A DNA stretch of 64,000 nt, taken from positions 22,958,713-23,022,712 of the forward strand of contig OZ020616.1 of assembly GCA_963971575.1 (NCBI GenBank). The letters run 5' to 3'. Source of the stretch: Liopterus haemorrhoidalis (Eukaryota; Arthropoda; Insecta; Coleoptera; Dytiscidae). The notes below the pieces were generated by a model. The model did not search any database. It worked only from the letters and a program-made list of their open reading frames with translations, and had not been told where the DNA came from. The position numbers and the translations under genes were made by a program. Below are positions 21,435 through 31,935 of this stretch, in pieces (within the stretch, counting starts at the first letter, position 1; the number at the start of each line of letters is the position of its first letter).

Positions 21435-21984
21435 TATAACAAGCAGCTAAAAGTAAGTTAAACAACAGAAAGTAGAGAAAAATAATTATTTTCAAAGATT
21501 TTCTTTAAATAAAAATTTAAAAAATAAATAAATGCAAAATATAAAAGAAATGCAAAAAAAATAATAATAATAATAATTAATAGACATAGAATCAGTAAAT
21601 ACACAAACAAATAAATAAATAAAAAGGCGATAAAATAAACCATACTATTATCTTAAAACAATATTTGTATCTGTAAATATAAATACATATACATACATTC
21701 TAAATAATAATAATAATTATTATTTTTTTAAATAAAATATAATAAATAAATATGTAATTAATAAATATAAAATTAATAAAAACGGGTTCCATAAATAGCG
21801 ATAAAAATAAAATAAACAGACCAAAAAATTTGTGGGCTAACTATATCACCCTTTCAAAAATAAACGAATATAATAATTTAAAAAATAGATAAATGAAAAA
21901 TATAAAAGACATGCAAATAAAAAAAAAAATAATAATAATAATAATAGACATAGAAATCAGTAAATACACAAACAAATAAATACA
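21435..21984. repeat. AT-rich tandem sequence, left part
   Basis: Contains a ~390-bp unit (GCAAAATATAAAAGAAATGCAAA ... CAGTAAATACACAAACAAATAAATA ... GGCGATAAAATAAACCATACTATTA ... CCCTTTCAAAAATAAACGAATATAA) and the start of a second unit. The second unit is interrupted by the errantivirus-type element and resumes at 26751. No coding content. Confidence 0.75.
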
Positions 21985-22205
21985 AATAATATTTGTTGTT
22001 ACTGGAGTTGTCTTTTTAAAAAGAATTTATTTTAATATTACAATTTAAAATATTAGAAGTACTTAGTTTTATGTCAAATACCAGAATGAATATAATACAT
22101 AAAAATGGTCTTTTATAATATTAACATATTTAGCAAGGTCAGGGGTTTTAACATGACACTGTCTGGCGTGCTTCTCACAGAGTCATCATAATACCGAAGG
22201 TAACT
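21985..22205 (-). repeat. 3' LTR of errantivirus-type element
   Basis: Almost identical to 26526-26746. Bounded by TACA outside and by the end of env inside; the env frame stops next to this LTR. The minus-strand GGGGGAG immediately before it is the likely end of the polypurine tract. Confidence 0.9.
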
Positions 22206-23565
22206 CCCCCGTTGTTAGAATGAAGCCTCTCCTGGAAGGTTGATAACGTTTGCTTCCTGGTGTTGTTGGCCTCTCTTGGAATTCCGCTGAACGATATATC
22301 TTGTAGTGATGTAGGTCAGGATACTCAAGAGACAGATATAGGATTACTGTCCATATGTTAATACTTTTTGGATCGAAGAATTTTTGATGATGATCAATTG
22401 GCAGCATTGGATTGGATTGTAGATCTTGTAATTTTAGCGTTTTCAGGTTGATGGAAAAATTTGATTTAGGATGATCTTGTATTGATAATTCTTGGCTATT
22501 GATTATCTTTGGCTGTCCGTGACTGATAGTTTGGAACAGGAGTTCTTCGTTACGGAAAATAATTTTGCAGTTATCTTCTTTGATGAGATATATGCCCTGA
22601 AGAATTTTTATTTCTGCATCTTCTTTACATTTTATTTCTAACTTCTCCTTTTTAGGGAATACTGCCAAATATTGATTAATTTCTGAGATGATTTTGAGAT
22701 GGTTGTCGTTGACTTGAAGTTTAGTGAACTGACAGTTGTTGGACTGGCCGTTGAGTAGGATTCCTTCTTCGCATGGAGTCCGATGATTGGTTTTTAGTTT
22801 GATTGGACATTGGTACACCTTGCTTTTTATACAATAATCGCTTAGAGGCATTAAATCATTTTTTGATTTTAGAAAATATTTTACATCAGGTATAATAGTA
22901 ATTATTTCTGATTCGTGTATGGTAGGTACAGGTAATAAATGATATAGATTGAAAATCTCTTCAAAATTAATCGGGATGGTTAGAAGGTATATAATTTTGT
23001 TGTTATCAATTTTACAACTAACGTCGATTACTGATTCAAAATCTAAAATATTGTTTCGTGTTAATTCGAAAGGTAGTTCATTTTTGTAATGACTTGAAAT
23101 CTTTTGTAGTTCAAGGAACAAGTCTTTGCTTGTTGCAATACTGGGATGCAAGGTTTTAATTTTGCAGAATGCAAGTGAAGTTTCCAAATTTTGTACCTCA
23201 TTCAAGATTACATTGTAAAGTATAACAATTTGTTTCAATGCGTCTAAGTTTCCTGTCAATGTTTTTAATATTGTCCCAAGTCCATTTACGAGTCCTCTTT
23301 TGTTCCTACTATGATTTTTAGTGCTACTATGTATTCCTATATTATCTATTTTATCATTTATGCTATCTCTTAGGTAATTAGTGATTCTAAAGTAATTTCC
23401 TAAGTTTCCAATAAGGTAGGTATTATTATCTATACTATTTCTAAGTTGTCATTCAATTTGTCGAATTCTACGTATATCGTCTGTAAGTCAAAGTAGTGGA
23501 TCAGGGTGTGTTCTGTTTTTTGAAGTCTTGCTTGTCCTAAGTTTATAGGAAGTATTCCTATGTTT
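22186..23565 (-). pseudogene. Envelope-like gene of errantivirus-type element
   Basis: Describes an errantivirus env with one frameshift (near 23440). The N-terminal part (about 23560-23450) has a segment like those that open insect errantivirus envelopes. The second frame contains an RNKR furin-like site near 23310, followed at once by a Gly/Leu-rich stretch (GLVNGLGTIL) in fusion-peptide position. Long helical and Cys-containing ectodomain sequence follows. A hydrophobic segment (IWTVILYLSL) lies near 22350 and a short basic tail ends against the LTR. In such elements env mediates membrane fusion and particle entry in insect cells. As it stands the frame is broken. Confidence 0.72.
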
Positions 23566-23579
23566 TTTTAAATATCTTT

Positions 23580-24424
23580 TATTTCAGTCCCGAGCCCGAA
23601 GCTGCAGAGCCTGAAATATTTTTAAAACTGTAAGTTTTTTGCGGCGGTCTTTTAATATTTGATATGTGAATGTTTTCCGCAGTGTTACGGTGTTGAGTTA
23701 CAATTTTGGCGGTTTTCGAATTAGGGTTCACACTCTTAATAGTTTCCGCTTTATATTTGTTCTTGGTTTTATTTTGCTTGCGTTTATTTTTGGGGAATAT
23801 TTATCCAGGAATATTTGAACGTTTTACATTAAAATTTTTGAAAACTGTTATTGCTATGTTAGTATTATCAAAAATAAATTTTAGCATCGATTTAACCTTA
23901 TTCCAATTCAACATGTCAAGACCAGATGCAATTTTTGGAATGCTTAATTTATTAATTTTGTTTTTAGTGCAAAAGATTTTTAAATTTAGTAATGTATAGA
24001 ATAAATCTTGATAAGTTGGTTTGTGGAAGTATTTTTCTTTTGTTACGAGATATAAAAGGAAACGATTTTTATTTTTTAAGAATACTAATTTGTGAAGTTT
24101 AGGGTTTTGCATTTTCAATTTATCTACATTATTGAATTTATCCCGAAATTGTTTTGCGATTCCTCTTGACATGTGCAAGTCTCTACTGACACAATGTGCT
24201 AGACTACTGTCTAATGGCGAGTCAAAAAGATTTCCTTCAACTTCTAAAATGTTATTATTATTTAAATTAAAGTTTGGTCTTTTGTCTAAAATTTTTTTAT
24301 AAAGCACAAGGGATGATTCATTTCCTATATTTTGAGGTAAATTTAAAATTGTGTTATCTAATTTTAGTGTTATATCAGGTTCATTAGAATTTGAACTAAT
24401 AGAATTGGTTTGGTGGTTTTTCAC
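23580..24424 (-). CDS. Macro domain protein (TARG1/OARD1-like ADP-ribose hydrolase fold)
   Basis: A 207-codon frame (24424-23801). Residues about 60-195 match the short ALC1/TARG1-type macro domain: EGNLFDSP, SLAHCVSRDLHMSRGIA (ADP-ribose loop 1 region), LLYLVTKEKYFHKPTY (with Lys 129) and LSIPKIASGLDMLNW (with Asp 170). In TARG1 a Lys and an Asp in these two places are catalytic for removal of ADP-ribose from acidic residues, and both are present. After the stop at 23801, another frame (to about 23585) encodes a Lys-rich tail. The same frame extends upstream of 24424 toward the protease, so the domain was probably part of a pol-type polyprotein, replacing or following RT and integrase. Confidence 0.82.
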
Positions 24425-24577
24425 GTTAGTAACGTATTCTAAATTTTCAAAATTTGTCTGGGGTATGACAGTTTCTCCATTTTTTATATTTTTAATCGGA
24501 ACTGTAATGGCTTGTTCTGTGTTAGGTTGTGTTATATAATTGTGGGTGTTTGATATTGAATCTTGAGGTGTTTTTCC

Positions 24578-24949
24578 TTAGTTAATTTTTATTTTACAAT
24601 GTGGGGTTATTAACAAATTTTGAATAAGGTCAATTCTTGCATTTAAGAGTTTTAAGTTATCTAATCCTAATAAACAATCGAAATTATCATGGAAATGAAA
24701 AAGATGGAATTTTAAAAATTGTTCTTTAATTTTGAATGTTTTTGGACACAACATGAGGGTACTAAAATGTTCTACTGATTTTCCGTGTGCCGTAGAGATT
24801 TGAAAACGGTCTTTAACGATAAATTTTTTAAAATGTTTTTGGGCAATGATTGGGTTGACAAATGATTTTGTGCTTCCAGTATCTAAAAGGATTTTCAAAT
24901 TATTTTCAGGGAAAATAACGTATGGTAGTTTACTTCCGTTATTTGTCAA
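24578..24949 (-). CDS. Retroviral-type aspartic protease
   Basis: Follows gag in a different frame, as in errantiviruses where pol is reached by frameshifting. LKILLDTGSTKSFVNP carries the catalytic Asp-Thr-Gly and LLGLDNLKLLNARID the second conserved hydrophobic-Gly block. About 120 codons, a normal single-domain length. Sequence between its stop and the macro frame continues in another frame with a protease-RT linker-like composition. It processes gag and pol precursors in the particle. Confidence 0.85.
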   Translation of the reverse strand: MTNNGSKLPYVIFPENNLKILLDTGSTKSFVNPIIAQKHFKKFIVKDRFQISTAHGKSVEHFSTLMLCPKTFKIKEQFLKFHLFHFHDNFDCLLGLDNLKLLNARIDLIQNLLITPHCKIKIN

Positions 24950-24951
24950 AT

Positions 24952-26127
24952 TTAAAAGTTCGAAGTTGGTTCCGAGGCTGTCATTTCTAAAAAATGATTT
25001 TGGTCAACCTCTTCAGGGGTTTGATAGTAATCAGCATCGTCTTCATAATTTTCATATTCAATGTTGGGTTCAATTTCAAAATATGGATTTTGGAATGCTT
25101 GCTCTTTCATGTTATATAATTCTTCACTTATAAAATTTTGATTTTGTTGTGGAAATCTTGGAAAATTGTTACTTGGTTTGTAAGCGCGATTAGCTGAGGT
25201 ATTTCGACTAGCTAAAGTATTTCGCGTCGTAATACTCATTGGGGTAGGTTTAGAGAAATTTGTTTTAGTGCCTGGCCTAAAAACGTTTGTAGTTTGATTA
25301 GAATTGGAAGATTTAGCATTTGAGTTAAATCTATTACTGTTAAACGTGTTCGGACTGGAATTTTGAAAATTAAATGAATTATTGGGTTTAAAATTTTGAA
25401 AGTTTGCCCTTTGTGGGGGTTGTCTGAGTAGTGGTGAATTGTGCATGTAATTTGCATGTAGTGTATGATAGTTTTGTGAGGATTTGTGTGATTGTTTAGG
25501 GGTTGTGTTCCAATTAGGTTTCGTTTTGTAACTATTTATGTCTAGTTGAAAGTCGTTCGTGAGCATATTGAGCGCATTATTGAGATCTGTTGGGTTCTTT
25601 GTGCGCATAAGGGAACCTAAGGGTTCTCTCAAACCTCTTAACAGAATTCTCAGAGCGTAATTTCTGAAATAATCATTTAGTATAATTGATTGTTCTTGGG
25701 AGCAATGTGTTGTAATATATGAGATTTGAAGGTTTAGGACCTTTTGAATCTTATTATAGAAATCGAAAGGCGATTCGTTCGAGTTCTGTCTTAGTTCTGT
25801 TAGCTCTATGTTTAAGGTAAAACAGTCTCGTTTGTCAGAGTAACCGTTTAATAATGCTGTCTTTAAGTCCGACCAATTTGTTATATTGCTCGATGCAATA
25901 TTTATGGCGGCTTCACCCTTGACTCTAGCAAGGATGCTTGACATAAGGTACTCATTTTGGAAGTCATTTACGTCTGTTGCATTATAAAATTTGTTAACTA
26001 ATTTTTCGCACACCTCTAGAAATCTAGGTAGCATTTCCGTTTCACCCGAAAACTCCGGTATCATAGCCAGATACTCTTTTTTGAGTTCCGGTGGGCGTAC
26101 GGTGATCGGAATTGTTGTGTTCGGCAT
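24952..26127 (-). CDS. Gag protein of errantivirus-type element
   Basis: An uninterrupted 391-codon frame starting ATGCC at 26127. The first 200 residues look like a capsid of the gypsy/17.6 type (MIPEFSGETEMLPRFLEVCE; ESPFDFYNKIQKVLN; LRILLRGLREPLGSLM). The rest is Asn/Ser/Arg-rich without zinc knuckles, a feature shared by several errantivirus Gags, and ends in an acidic tail. It would form the particle. The intact frame suggests recent function or selection. Confidence 0.85.
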   Translation of the reverse strand: MPNTTIPITVRPPELKKEYLAMIPEFSGETEMLPRFLEVCEKLVNKFYNATDVNDFQNEYLMSSILARVKGEAAINIASSNITNWSDLKTALLNGYSDKRDCFTLNIELTELRQNSNESPFDFYNKIQKVLNLQISYITTHCSQEQSIILNDYFRNYALRILLRGLREPLGSLMRTKNPTDLNNALNMLTNDFQLDINSYKTKPNWNTTPKQSHKSSQNYHTLHANYMHNSPLLRQPPQRANFQNFKPNNSFNFQNSSPNTFNSNRFNSNAKSSNSNQTTNVFRPGTKTNFSKPTPMSITTRNTLASRNTSANRAYKPSNNFPRFPQQNQNFISEELYNMKEQAFQNPYFEIEPNIEYENYEDDADYYQTPEEVDQNHFLEMTASEPTSNF

Positions 26128-26507
26128 TTTGCCTGTTTTTATTATATTAGAAGGGTTAGAAAAATTAATTTTTGGGATAATGTCGGAATCTGAATCTGAA
26201 TCAGAGCTTATACTATTATCCGATTCTGGTCTATTTAAAAATTCGTTGAAAAGAGCCTCTAAAAGACATTAATACTCACAGCAACAGTGTTGGAATGTGT
26301 GCCCTCCTGTCCATGGAAGTTGACTGCTTGACTGGATCTGCCTCGATGTTCTCTCGAAGACGTTGTCACTGCTTACAGTTCTTTGCACACACGTTCACGT
26401 TCTGAATAACCGATATTCGTTCAGTCTACACAGAGTCCGTGATTTTGTTCGATTAACTAGCAAAACGTTGATACGCACCGATGTTATATTCTCTAACACG
26501 TCTAGTT

Positions 26508-26525
26508 ATCCTACCCGACTGCGCC
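26508..26525 (-). promoter_or_regulatory. Primer-binding site
   Basis: Directly after the 5' LTR on the minus strand is GGCGCAGTCGGGTAGGAT, which with the last LTR base resembles the tRNA-Ser-type primer site of the 17.6/297/ZAM group. Assignment of tRNA species is from memory of the group. Confidence 0.7.
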
Positions 26526-26746
26526 AATAATATTTGTCGTTACTGGAGTTGTCTTTTTAAAAAGGATTTATTTTAATATTACAATTTAAAATATTAGAAG
26601 TACTTAGTTTTATGTCAAGTACCAGAATGAATATAATACCTAAAAATGGTCTTTTATAATCTTAACATATTTAGCAAGGTCAGGGGTTTTAACATGACAC
26701 TGTCTGGCGTGCTTCTCACAGAGTCATCATAATACCGAAGGTAACT
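26526..26746 (-). repeat. 5' LTR of errantivirus-type element
   Basis: 221 bp, about 97-98% identical to 21985-22205. TACA follows at 26747. A leader of about 400 bp separates it from gag. Confidence 0.9.
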
Positions 26747-26750
26747 TACA

Positions 26751-27107
26751 TAAAAAGACGATAAAATAAACCATACTATTACCTTAAAACCATATTTGTA
26801 TCTGTAAATATACATACATACTTACAAATACATACATTCTTAATATATTTTTTTTAAATAAATAAAATATATTAAATACATAAATAAAAAAATAAAATAA
26901 GTTAAAAAATTTATTTTTTTTGTAATTGATAAATATAAAATTAATAAAAAAAGGTTCCATAAGTAAGGATAAAAAAAAAATAAACAATCTAAAACATTAG
27001 TGTTTACACTAACAAGAAATAATAACATAGTGGCTTACCATATAACCCTTTCAAAAATAAACGAATATAAAAATTTAACATTATTTGAAACTTTATAAAC
27101 TCAGATC
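26751..27107. repeat. AT-rich tandem sequence, right part
   Basis: Resumes the unit interrupted at 21980 (GACGATAAAATAAACCATACTATTA, then GGTTCCATAAGTAAGGATAAAA, then CCCTTTCAAAAATAAACGAATATAA). Open frames here are runs of Lys/Ile/Phe codons from AT-rich sequence. Confidence 0.7.
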
Positions 27108-27253
27108 AATTCTATAAAAAGTTACTGTGTAATAACGTTACTACAACATAAAATATTATAAAAAGTATAATGGCTTTCATTCATGATAGTAACTGACCTT
27201 GCTCATAGTGACGAATTTAGTTTCAATTATTATAGTTACAGAGTTACAGAATT
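27108..27253. mobile_element. Short MITE, copy 1
   Basis: AATTCTATAAAAAGTTACTG at the left and, inverted, AATTCTGTAACTCTGTAACT at the right. Strongly similar to 56729-56840. This copy has about 30 extra internal bases. Confidence 0.6.
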
Positions 27254-27546
27254 GGTCTGACTTTATAATTAAGAGCAATAAATTTCCAAACCATAATTTT
27301 TACATTTTACACATTTAAAGATATTTAAAACAAAATTAAATAATAAATAAAGAAATAAAAATAACAATTTTAAGATTCAGAAAATGTGAAAAGATTGTAA
27401 TATATTCAAGTAATAAAAACGCATTTAAAAAAAAATATATATATTTTAAAACTTGAAAATATATTAACATATGTAGATAGCAAGTTAAAATTGGCAGATT
27501 AACAGAGATAAGAGCCGAGTTCAATAACCTTATAAGCAGATAGTTA
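27254..27546. other. AT-rich, nothing recognised
   Basis: No coding frame, repeat boundary or structured element could be supported between the MITE and the LINE ORF1 remnant. Confidence 0.3.
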
Positions 27547-28249
27547 TTAGAAGTCATTTAGACTATGTATTCTAATAATTTTATTGTCAGACTTGATGAA
27601 AATTTTGCTATCACGAGACCATGCGTTTTTAATGCCGTATTTCTTTATGGCCATATTCAGCAGCTCTAAATTATAAAAAGTTAAGTCTTCTCTTATAACT
27701 ACACCAGTACCCTTTAACTTGCGTTTATTGCTGAACACAGCAGCGCGATCCTTCTAGTTGCTGAATTTAAAGATAATGGGCCTAATTTTGTCCGGCACAA
27801 GCTTTCCTACACGGTGTACTCTGTCCACTGAGAATGACGATAGATACACATTAAGTTTATTAGAAATAACTTTCTTCACAACATCCTCAGTGTCTTCGTT
27901 TGTGTGTTCAGGAACCCCAAATATCCGCAGAGAGTTCCTCCTAGAATATTGTTCAAGGTCCTGCACCCGCGTAGTTACTTCCTTCAACACGAAGTCTTTT
28001 TTTTTTTAAGCTGAATTACAAGCTCTGAAATTTTGTCGGCCATTTCTCGCTGCTAATTTTCATATTTTTTATCACTATACTGGCAAGTGATTTGGCCAGA
28101 TCTTCAAGTACTGAAGGTGACTTCAGCGTTTCTAGAATAATTTTTTCAATGTCTGCAGATACATCTGGTTCCACACTAGCACTGTGGGCACTGTTTTTAT
28201 TATTTTTAGGTGGCATTGTAAAAATATTAGAAACACTGCTTTTATTCAC
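27547..28249 (-). pseudogene. LINE ORF1 with coiled-coil and RRM-like region
   Basis: ATG near 28216 (MPPKNNKNS). The middle has VQDLEQYSRRNSLRIFGVPE and VISNKLNVYLSSFSVDRVHRVG, typical of ORF1 proteins of jockey/L1-like LINEs: a coiled coil followed by an RNA-binding fold. The end (TGVVIREDLTFYNLELLNMA, RDSKIFIK) is the usual C-terminal domain. There is a frameshift near 28000 at a T-run and an in-frame TAG near 27756. No ORF2 follows on the same strand; the AT-rich repeats take its place, so the element is incomplete. Confidence 0.75.
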
Positions 28250-28451
28250 TTTTTATAAGTACTGCACACTAACACAGACACGTTTAACCACTGTGACAGA
28301 ACATTAACGAGCTGTAAATCGTTTATTATTTTATTTTTTGTTTCATTTTGTTGTTTTGAAGAACTAATTTCAGAAGATTGTTTTTTAATTTCCCGTTCTA
28401 ATTCTTTTTCGTGATTATTCGCTATCGCTAGGCTATCGTGTAAGTCACTAA
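28250..28451. other. Junction between two LINE remnants
   Basis: Contains the 5' leader of the ORF1 remnant to the left and probably the 3' untranslated part of the jockey-type RT remnant to the right. No separate feature seen. Confidence 0.3.
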
Positions 28452-30205
28452 TTAATTCTTTTGGTCATGGGCGCGGTTAGTGTAAGCGGGTAGTGTTTGA
28501 AATGGTTGCTTGTGTACGTATGTGTGCATATTTGGTTGGTTTGTGATGTTTCGTGTAAGTGGGTTGACTGTTAGTTGTGTGGTGTAGAATTTGTGAGCGA
28601 GCTTATTCATGTAGTCTGTAATGTATGGGATGGCAGTCTGTTCATGTAGTTTTGTTACTCGTGTGTATCTGTTTGCGTTGGTGACTAGTCTGAGGCATTT
28701 GTTCTGTAGTCTATGTAATGGTATTTTTGCTGTCTGGGAAGCATGGCACCAGGCCGGGGCTGCATATGTTAGTGTTGGTCTGATGATTGTTGTGTAAATT
28801 AGTTTTTTGTTTTTCTCTGTTGGTGTGCTGTGTTCGTTGAGTAGCGGGTAGAGTTTTTTTATTGCATAGTGTGCTTTTAGTATGGAGTGTGCTATGTGTT
28901 GTTTAAAGGTGAGTGTTTTGTCAAGGTGAACGCCGAGGTACTTGACGGTGTCTGTTGGTAGTGTTTTGTGATTGTGTGTTTTAAGTGGCCAGAATATTTT
29001 GTTGTTTGTGAATTTGCGTGTGAAAACTATGGCTTCTGTTTTCGCAGCGTTTATTTTAATTTTCCAGAGGTCCCAGTATTTCTGGAGGGAGTTTATGTGG
29101 AATTGGATTTGTTTGTTAGCTACTTCTGCGCTAAATGAGTAGGCATATATGGCCGTATCATCAGCGAAAAGGGCTAGTTTGGTTTTTGGAAAGGTGGGAA
29201 TGTTATTAATGTACAGAGTAAATAGTTTGGGACCAAGGACACTCCCTTGGGGGATGCCAGCAAGTATGGGATGCAACGTAGAGAAGGTGTTGATTTTGAC
29301 TGAGTATGTGCGGTTTGTGAGATAGGAATATGTTAACTTTACTGGGGTTGTAGGGAATCCGTACTTGGCTAACTTGTGAATGAGCCCTATTATCCATACT
29401 TTGTCAAACGCGCATTCGACGTCTAAAAGGGTCATTGGAGTGACTTTTTTGCTGTTAAATTGTGTTATTGTGTCAGTCACTATTCGCACAACTTGCTGTA
29501 CGGTGTTATGGTTGGGGCGGAAACCGAACTGGTTCGGGATGTTGTACTTTGTTGATTTACGATGTTGTACTTTGTGTCGTGTTTTAGTGTACGTGCAAGT
29601 ATGATTTTTTCTGTGAGTTTTGAGAGCGTATTAAACCTTTGGGTACATTTGACGACTGAGACTCGTCATCCGTATGTATAGCCAAAGTTACAGTTGACGA
29701 GTCTGACTCGTCATTCGAACTTAACAATTTATACGAGGTTATTATCATGTACAGTAGTCGCTCGCACTGTATCTCATGAAACTGCTCGCATAGTGTCGCT
29801 CCTCACCACTCCCCTCCACTTCCCTCTTCACATTTCTTATTGTTGAGTTGGATCAAATAAATCCGTACTCAAAGGGTTAAGGAGACTGATTGAGCGATAA
29901 TTGGATGGGTTTTTGTGGTCTTTTTTAGGTTTAGGTATAGGAATTACTGTAGCTACTTTCCATGACGCGGGGAAGTGTTGTAGGGTTATTATTGCGTTAA
30001 CAATGTAGATGAGTTGGACTACAGCTTTACGGGATAGGTTTTTGATCAGCTTGTTTTCTAAACTGTCAGGACCGGGTGCTGTTTGGTTGGGTAGGTTTTT
30101 GATTATTTGGAGGATTTCGTTGAGATTGGTTAGGAGCTCCATGTGTTGGCGTTTTGTCATTTGGTGTGGCGTGTTTAAATATTCTAGTGTTGTGCGGTCG
30201 ATTTA
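28452..30205 (-). pseudogene. Jockey-type LINE reverse transcriptase, 5' truncated, split by MITE
   Basis: The frame at 28452-29489 reads MTLLDVECAFDKVW, LAGIPQGSVLGPKLFTLYI, LALFADDTAIYAYS (catalytic ADD), KYLGVHLDKTLTFKQHI and an RT thumb/C-terminus ending near 28455. The N-terminal part at 29881-30160 has TAPGPDSLENKLIKNL and KKDHKNPSNYRSISLL. The two join after removal of the MITE at 29635-29876, apart from a small duplication near 29545-29575 (GATTTACGATGTTGTACTTTGT). The endonuclease is missing (truncation near 30205). Confidence 0.85.
29635..29876. mobile_element. 242-bp piggyBac-type MITE, TTAA duplication
   Basis: TTAA flanks both ends (29631-29634 and 29877-29880). Ends are ACCTTTGGGTAC and, inverted, CCCTTTGAGTAC. 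Near the left it carries TGACGACTGAGACTCGTCA and the perfect palindrome TGACGAGTCTGACTCGTCA. Non-coding. Confidence 0.82.
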
Positions 30206-30668
30206 GTCCACTGCGTTAATTGATAAGTTATTAATATTGTTTCATAAATGTGTTGATTATATCATGCTTATTTAAAATCGATATACTTTAGTTTTTTTTT
30301 TTTTTTTAGAGGTTATTTAACTATTTAAACAATTATTAAATACAGAATTTGTAATTCTTTTCAATATAAACTTCACTACTTCACAAACATATCACTTTGA
30401 ATTTATTTCAGAAGAAAGTAGTTTTAGACCGCACGGTTGTGTTGATTGAAATTTTACTTGTAATTATTCAAAACTCGTGTAACTATAGATTTCTATTAAA
30501 ATCGGTAGATATTTAGCAGTTAATTAAAGATAAGATTCCAAATATTTGAAAGAAGTATGAAGATCTTTAAATATAAGATTTTATAGAGCGATCACTATCC
30601 AATATACTTTAGTAACTAGTTATGTGGAAAATTTTGAATTTATTTATTATTTTTTCTTTTATTATCAC
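30206..30668. other. Unassigned AT-rich sequence
   Basis: Contains a long T-run at 30293-30308. The last bases (TTTTATTATCACAG) look like a splice acceptor for the following Harbinger exon, so at least the right part is probably its intron. Confidence 0.35.
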
Positions 30669-31086
30669 AGGTTCCTACAAGAGAGGCCGAATGGAACGAT
30701 ATAAGAACGGTGGAACTTACCGAATTGTTATGGCGCTATAGACGGGGAACAAGTGTTGATTCGAGCACCACCCAACTGTGGATCTCGATTTTATAACTAC
30801 AAAGGACAAAATAGTATAGTTCTTATAGGACCTGTGAACTACAATTATTGTTTCACATACATCAACGTAGGGTATAGTGGAATTGTGTCAGATGGTGGTG
30901 TTTTTCAGAATAATTCACTGTACAAGGCATTGGACCAGTGTAAATTTTCCAGTGAAAATGGTATGTTTATTCCAAATGGTGGCTGTATTGTTGGGGACGA
31001 CGCTTTTTCACTGAAAACCTATTTGTTGAGCCATACAAGCCGTCCACTCAATTTGGAAGAAAATATTTTCAATTAAAGGTTAAGCT
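30669..31086 (+). pseudogene. Second PIF/Harbinger transposase, N-terminal catalytic part
   Basis: Begins after a TTATCACAG acceptor. NLPNCYGAIDGEQVLIRAPP (first Asp), RFYNYKGQNSIVLIG, YSGIVSDGGVFQNNS and GGCIVGDDAFSLKTYLL (second Asp) are diagnostic. A frameshift lies near 30700 and TAA codons replace sense codons near 31072. A 4-kb LINE insertion follows; the Glu-containing C-terminus is at 35117-35479. This is a different, older family from the element at 3316-7702. Confidence 0.82.
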
Positions 31087-31093
31087 AAGGGCC

Positions 31094-31620
31094 TGTATTG
31101 TTTGTAATTTTTATGAAAGATTTCTCTAGATGTTTTAATAAATCTAAATTTATTCTTTTCGCAGATGATCTAATTTTTTTTTAAACTTTATGTATATTCA
31201 AGACTACTTGGATCTGAATTATGATCTACAAAACTTTTGCTGTTACTGTTTTCAAAATGGCCTTTTTTAAATTTAAATTAATGCACTTTCATATATTTTA
31301 CAAAGAAACATCACCCCTTTAAATTTAATTATGACATTAATGACACGTCACTCTCCCAGTGTCACGTAGTAAAAGACTTAGGTGTCTATTACACACTGTG
31401 GTTTACACAGTTTGATACACACATTGACAAAATTACGAAATTAGCTTTTAAAACCTTGGGATTCGTAATAAGATCCTGTAAAGAATTCAAGCAACCTGAA
31501 AGTTGGTTATGTTTATACAATTTGCTTGTCTGTAGTCGCCTAGAATACGGAAGCATTATCTGGAATCCAAAGTATTTCATTTATATTAACCGTATATAAT
31601 CAATCAGTAATCAATTTAAA
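31094..31620 (+). pseudogene. LINE RT palm and thumb remnant
   Basis: Starts in the GPxLF motif and shows SKFILFADDLIFF (catalytic ADD) near 31145. Further on are VVKDLGVYYTLWFTQFDTHID, FKTLGFVIRSCKEF and SRLEYGSIIWNPKYF. Several stops and frame changes lie between. This spacing of motifs is that of jockey/R1-like RT C-terminal halves. Confidence 0.78.
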
Positions 31621-31935
31621 GAAGATTTATTAAATACTTAAATTTTAAATTCCATAAAAATAGTATGCTAAACAATTACAATTCTAATTTACACAGATTT
31701 GAGCTATTAACCCTATATATGAATAATATTTTTAAAATAGTAAATAACATGATTGACTGCCCGTCTTTGTTGGAACTGATGAACTTCAATATTCCAATAC
31801 TCGCTAAAATATAACTTTTTACTCAAAATTCAGATTATCCAATTCTGGTATGAATTCCCCCTTATCAGAATTATAATTCTCTACAATCTTTTTTATAGCT
31901 TCTGATTTATTTTTTATGACATTTGCGCAATTTAA

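Larger units (their letters stand above)
21985..26746 (-). mobile_element. Errantivirus-type LTR element lacking RT/integrase, with macro domain
   Basis: Complete by its ends: 221-bp LTRs (AGTTACC...AATATTATT on the minus strand), TACA duplicated at 21981-21984 and 26747-26750 (the TACATA preference of gypsy-type errantiviruses), a primer-binding site beside the 5' LTR and a G-rich tract beside the 3' LTR. Minus-strand gene order is gag, protease, macro domain, env. No RT, RNase H or integrase sequence was found in the 4.76 kb. The LTRs differ at about five of 221 positions, so it is fairly young. It would depend on enzymes from other elements. Confidence 0.88.

Noticed and set aside
28092..28307. 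Plus-strand frame opposite the LINE ORF1
   Set aside because: Antisense shadow of the coiled-coil region.
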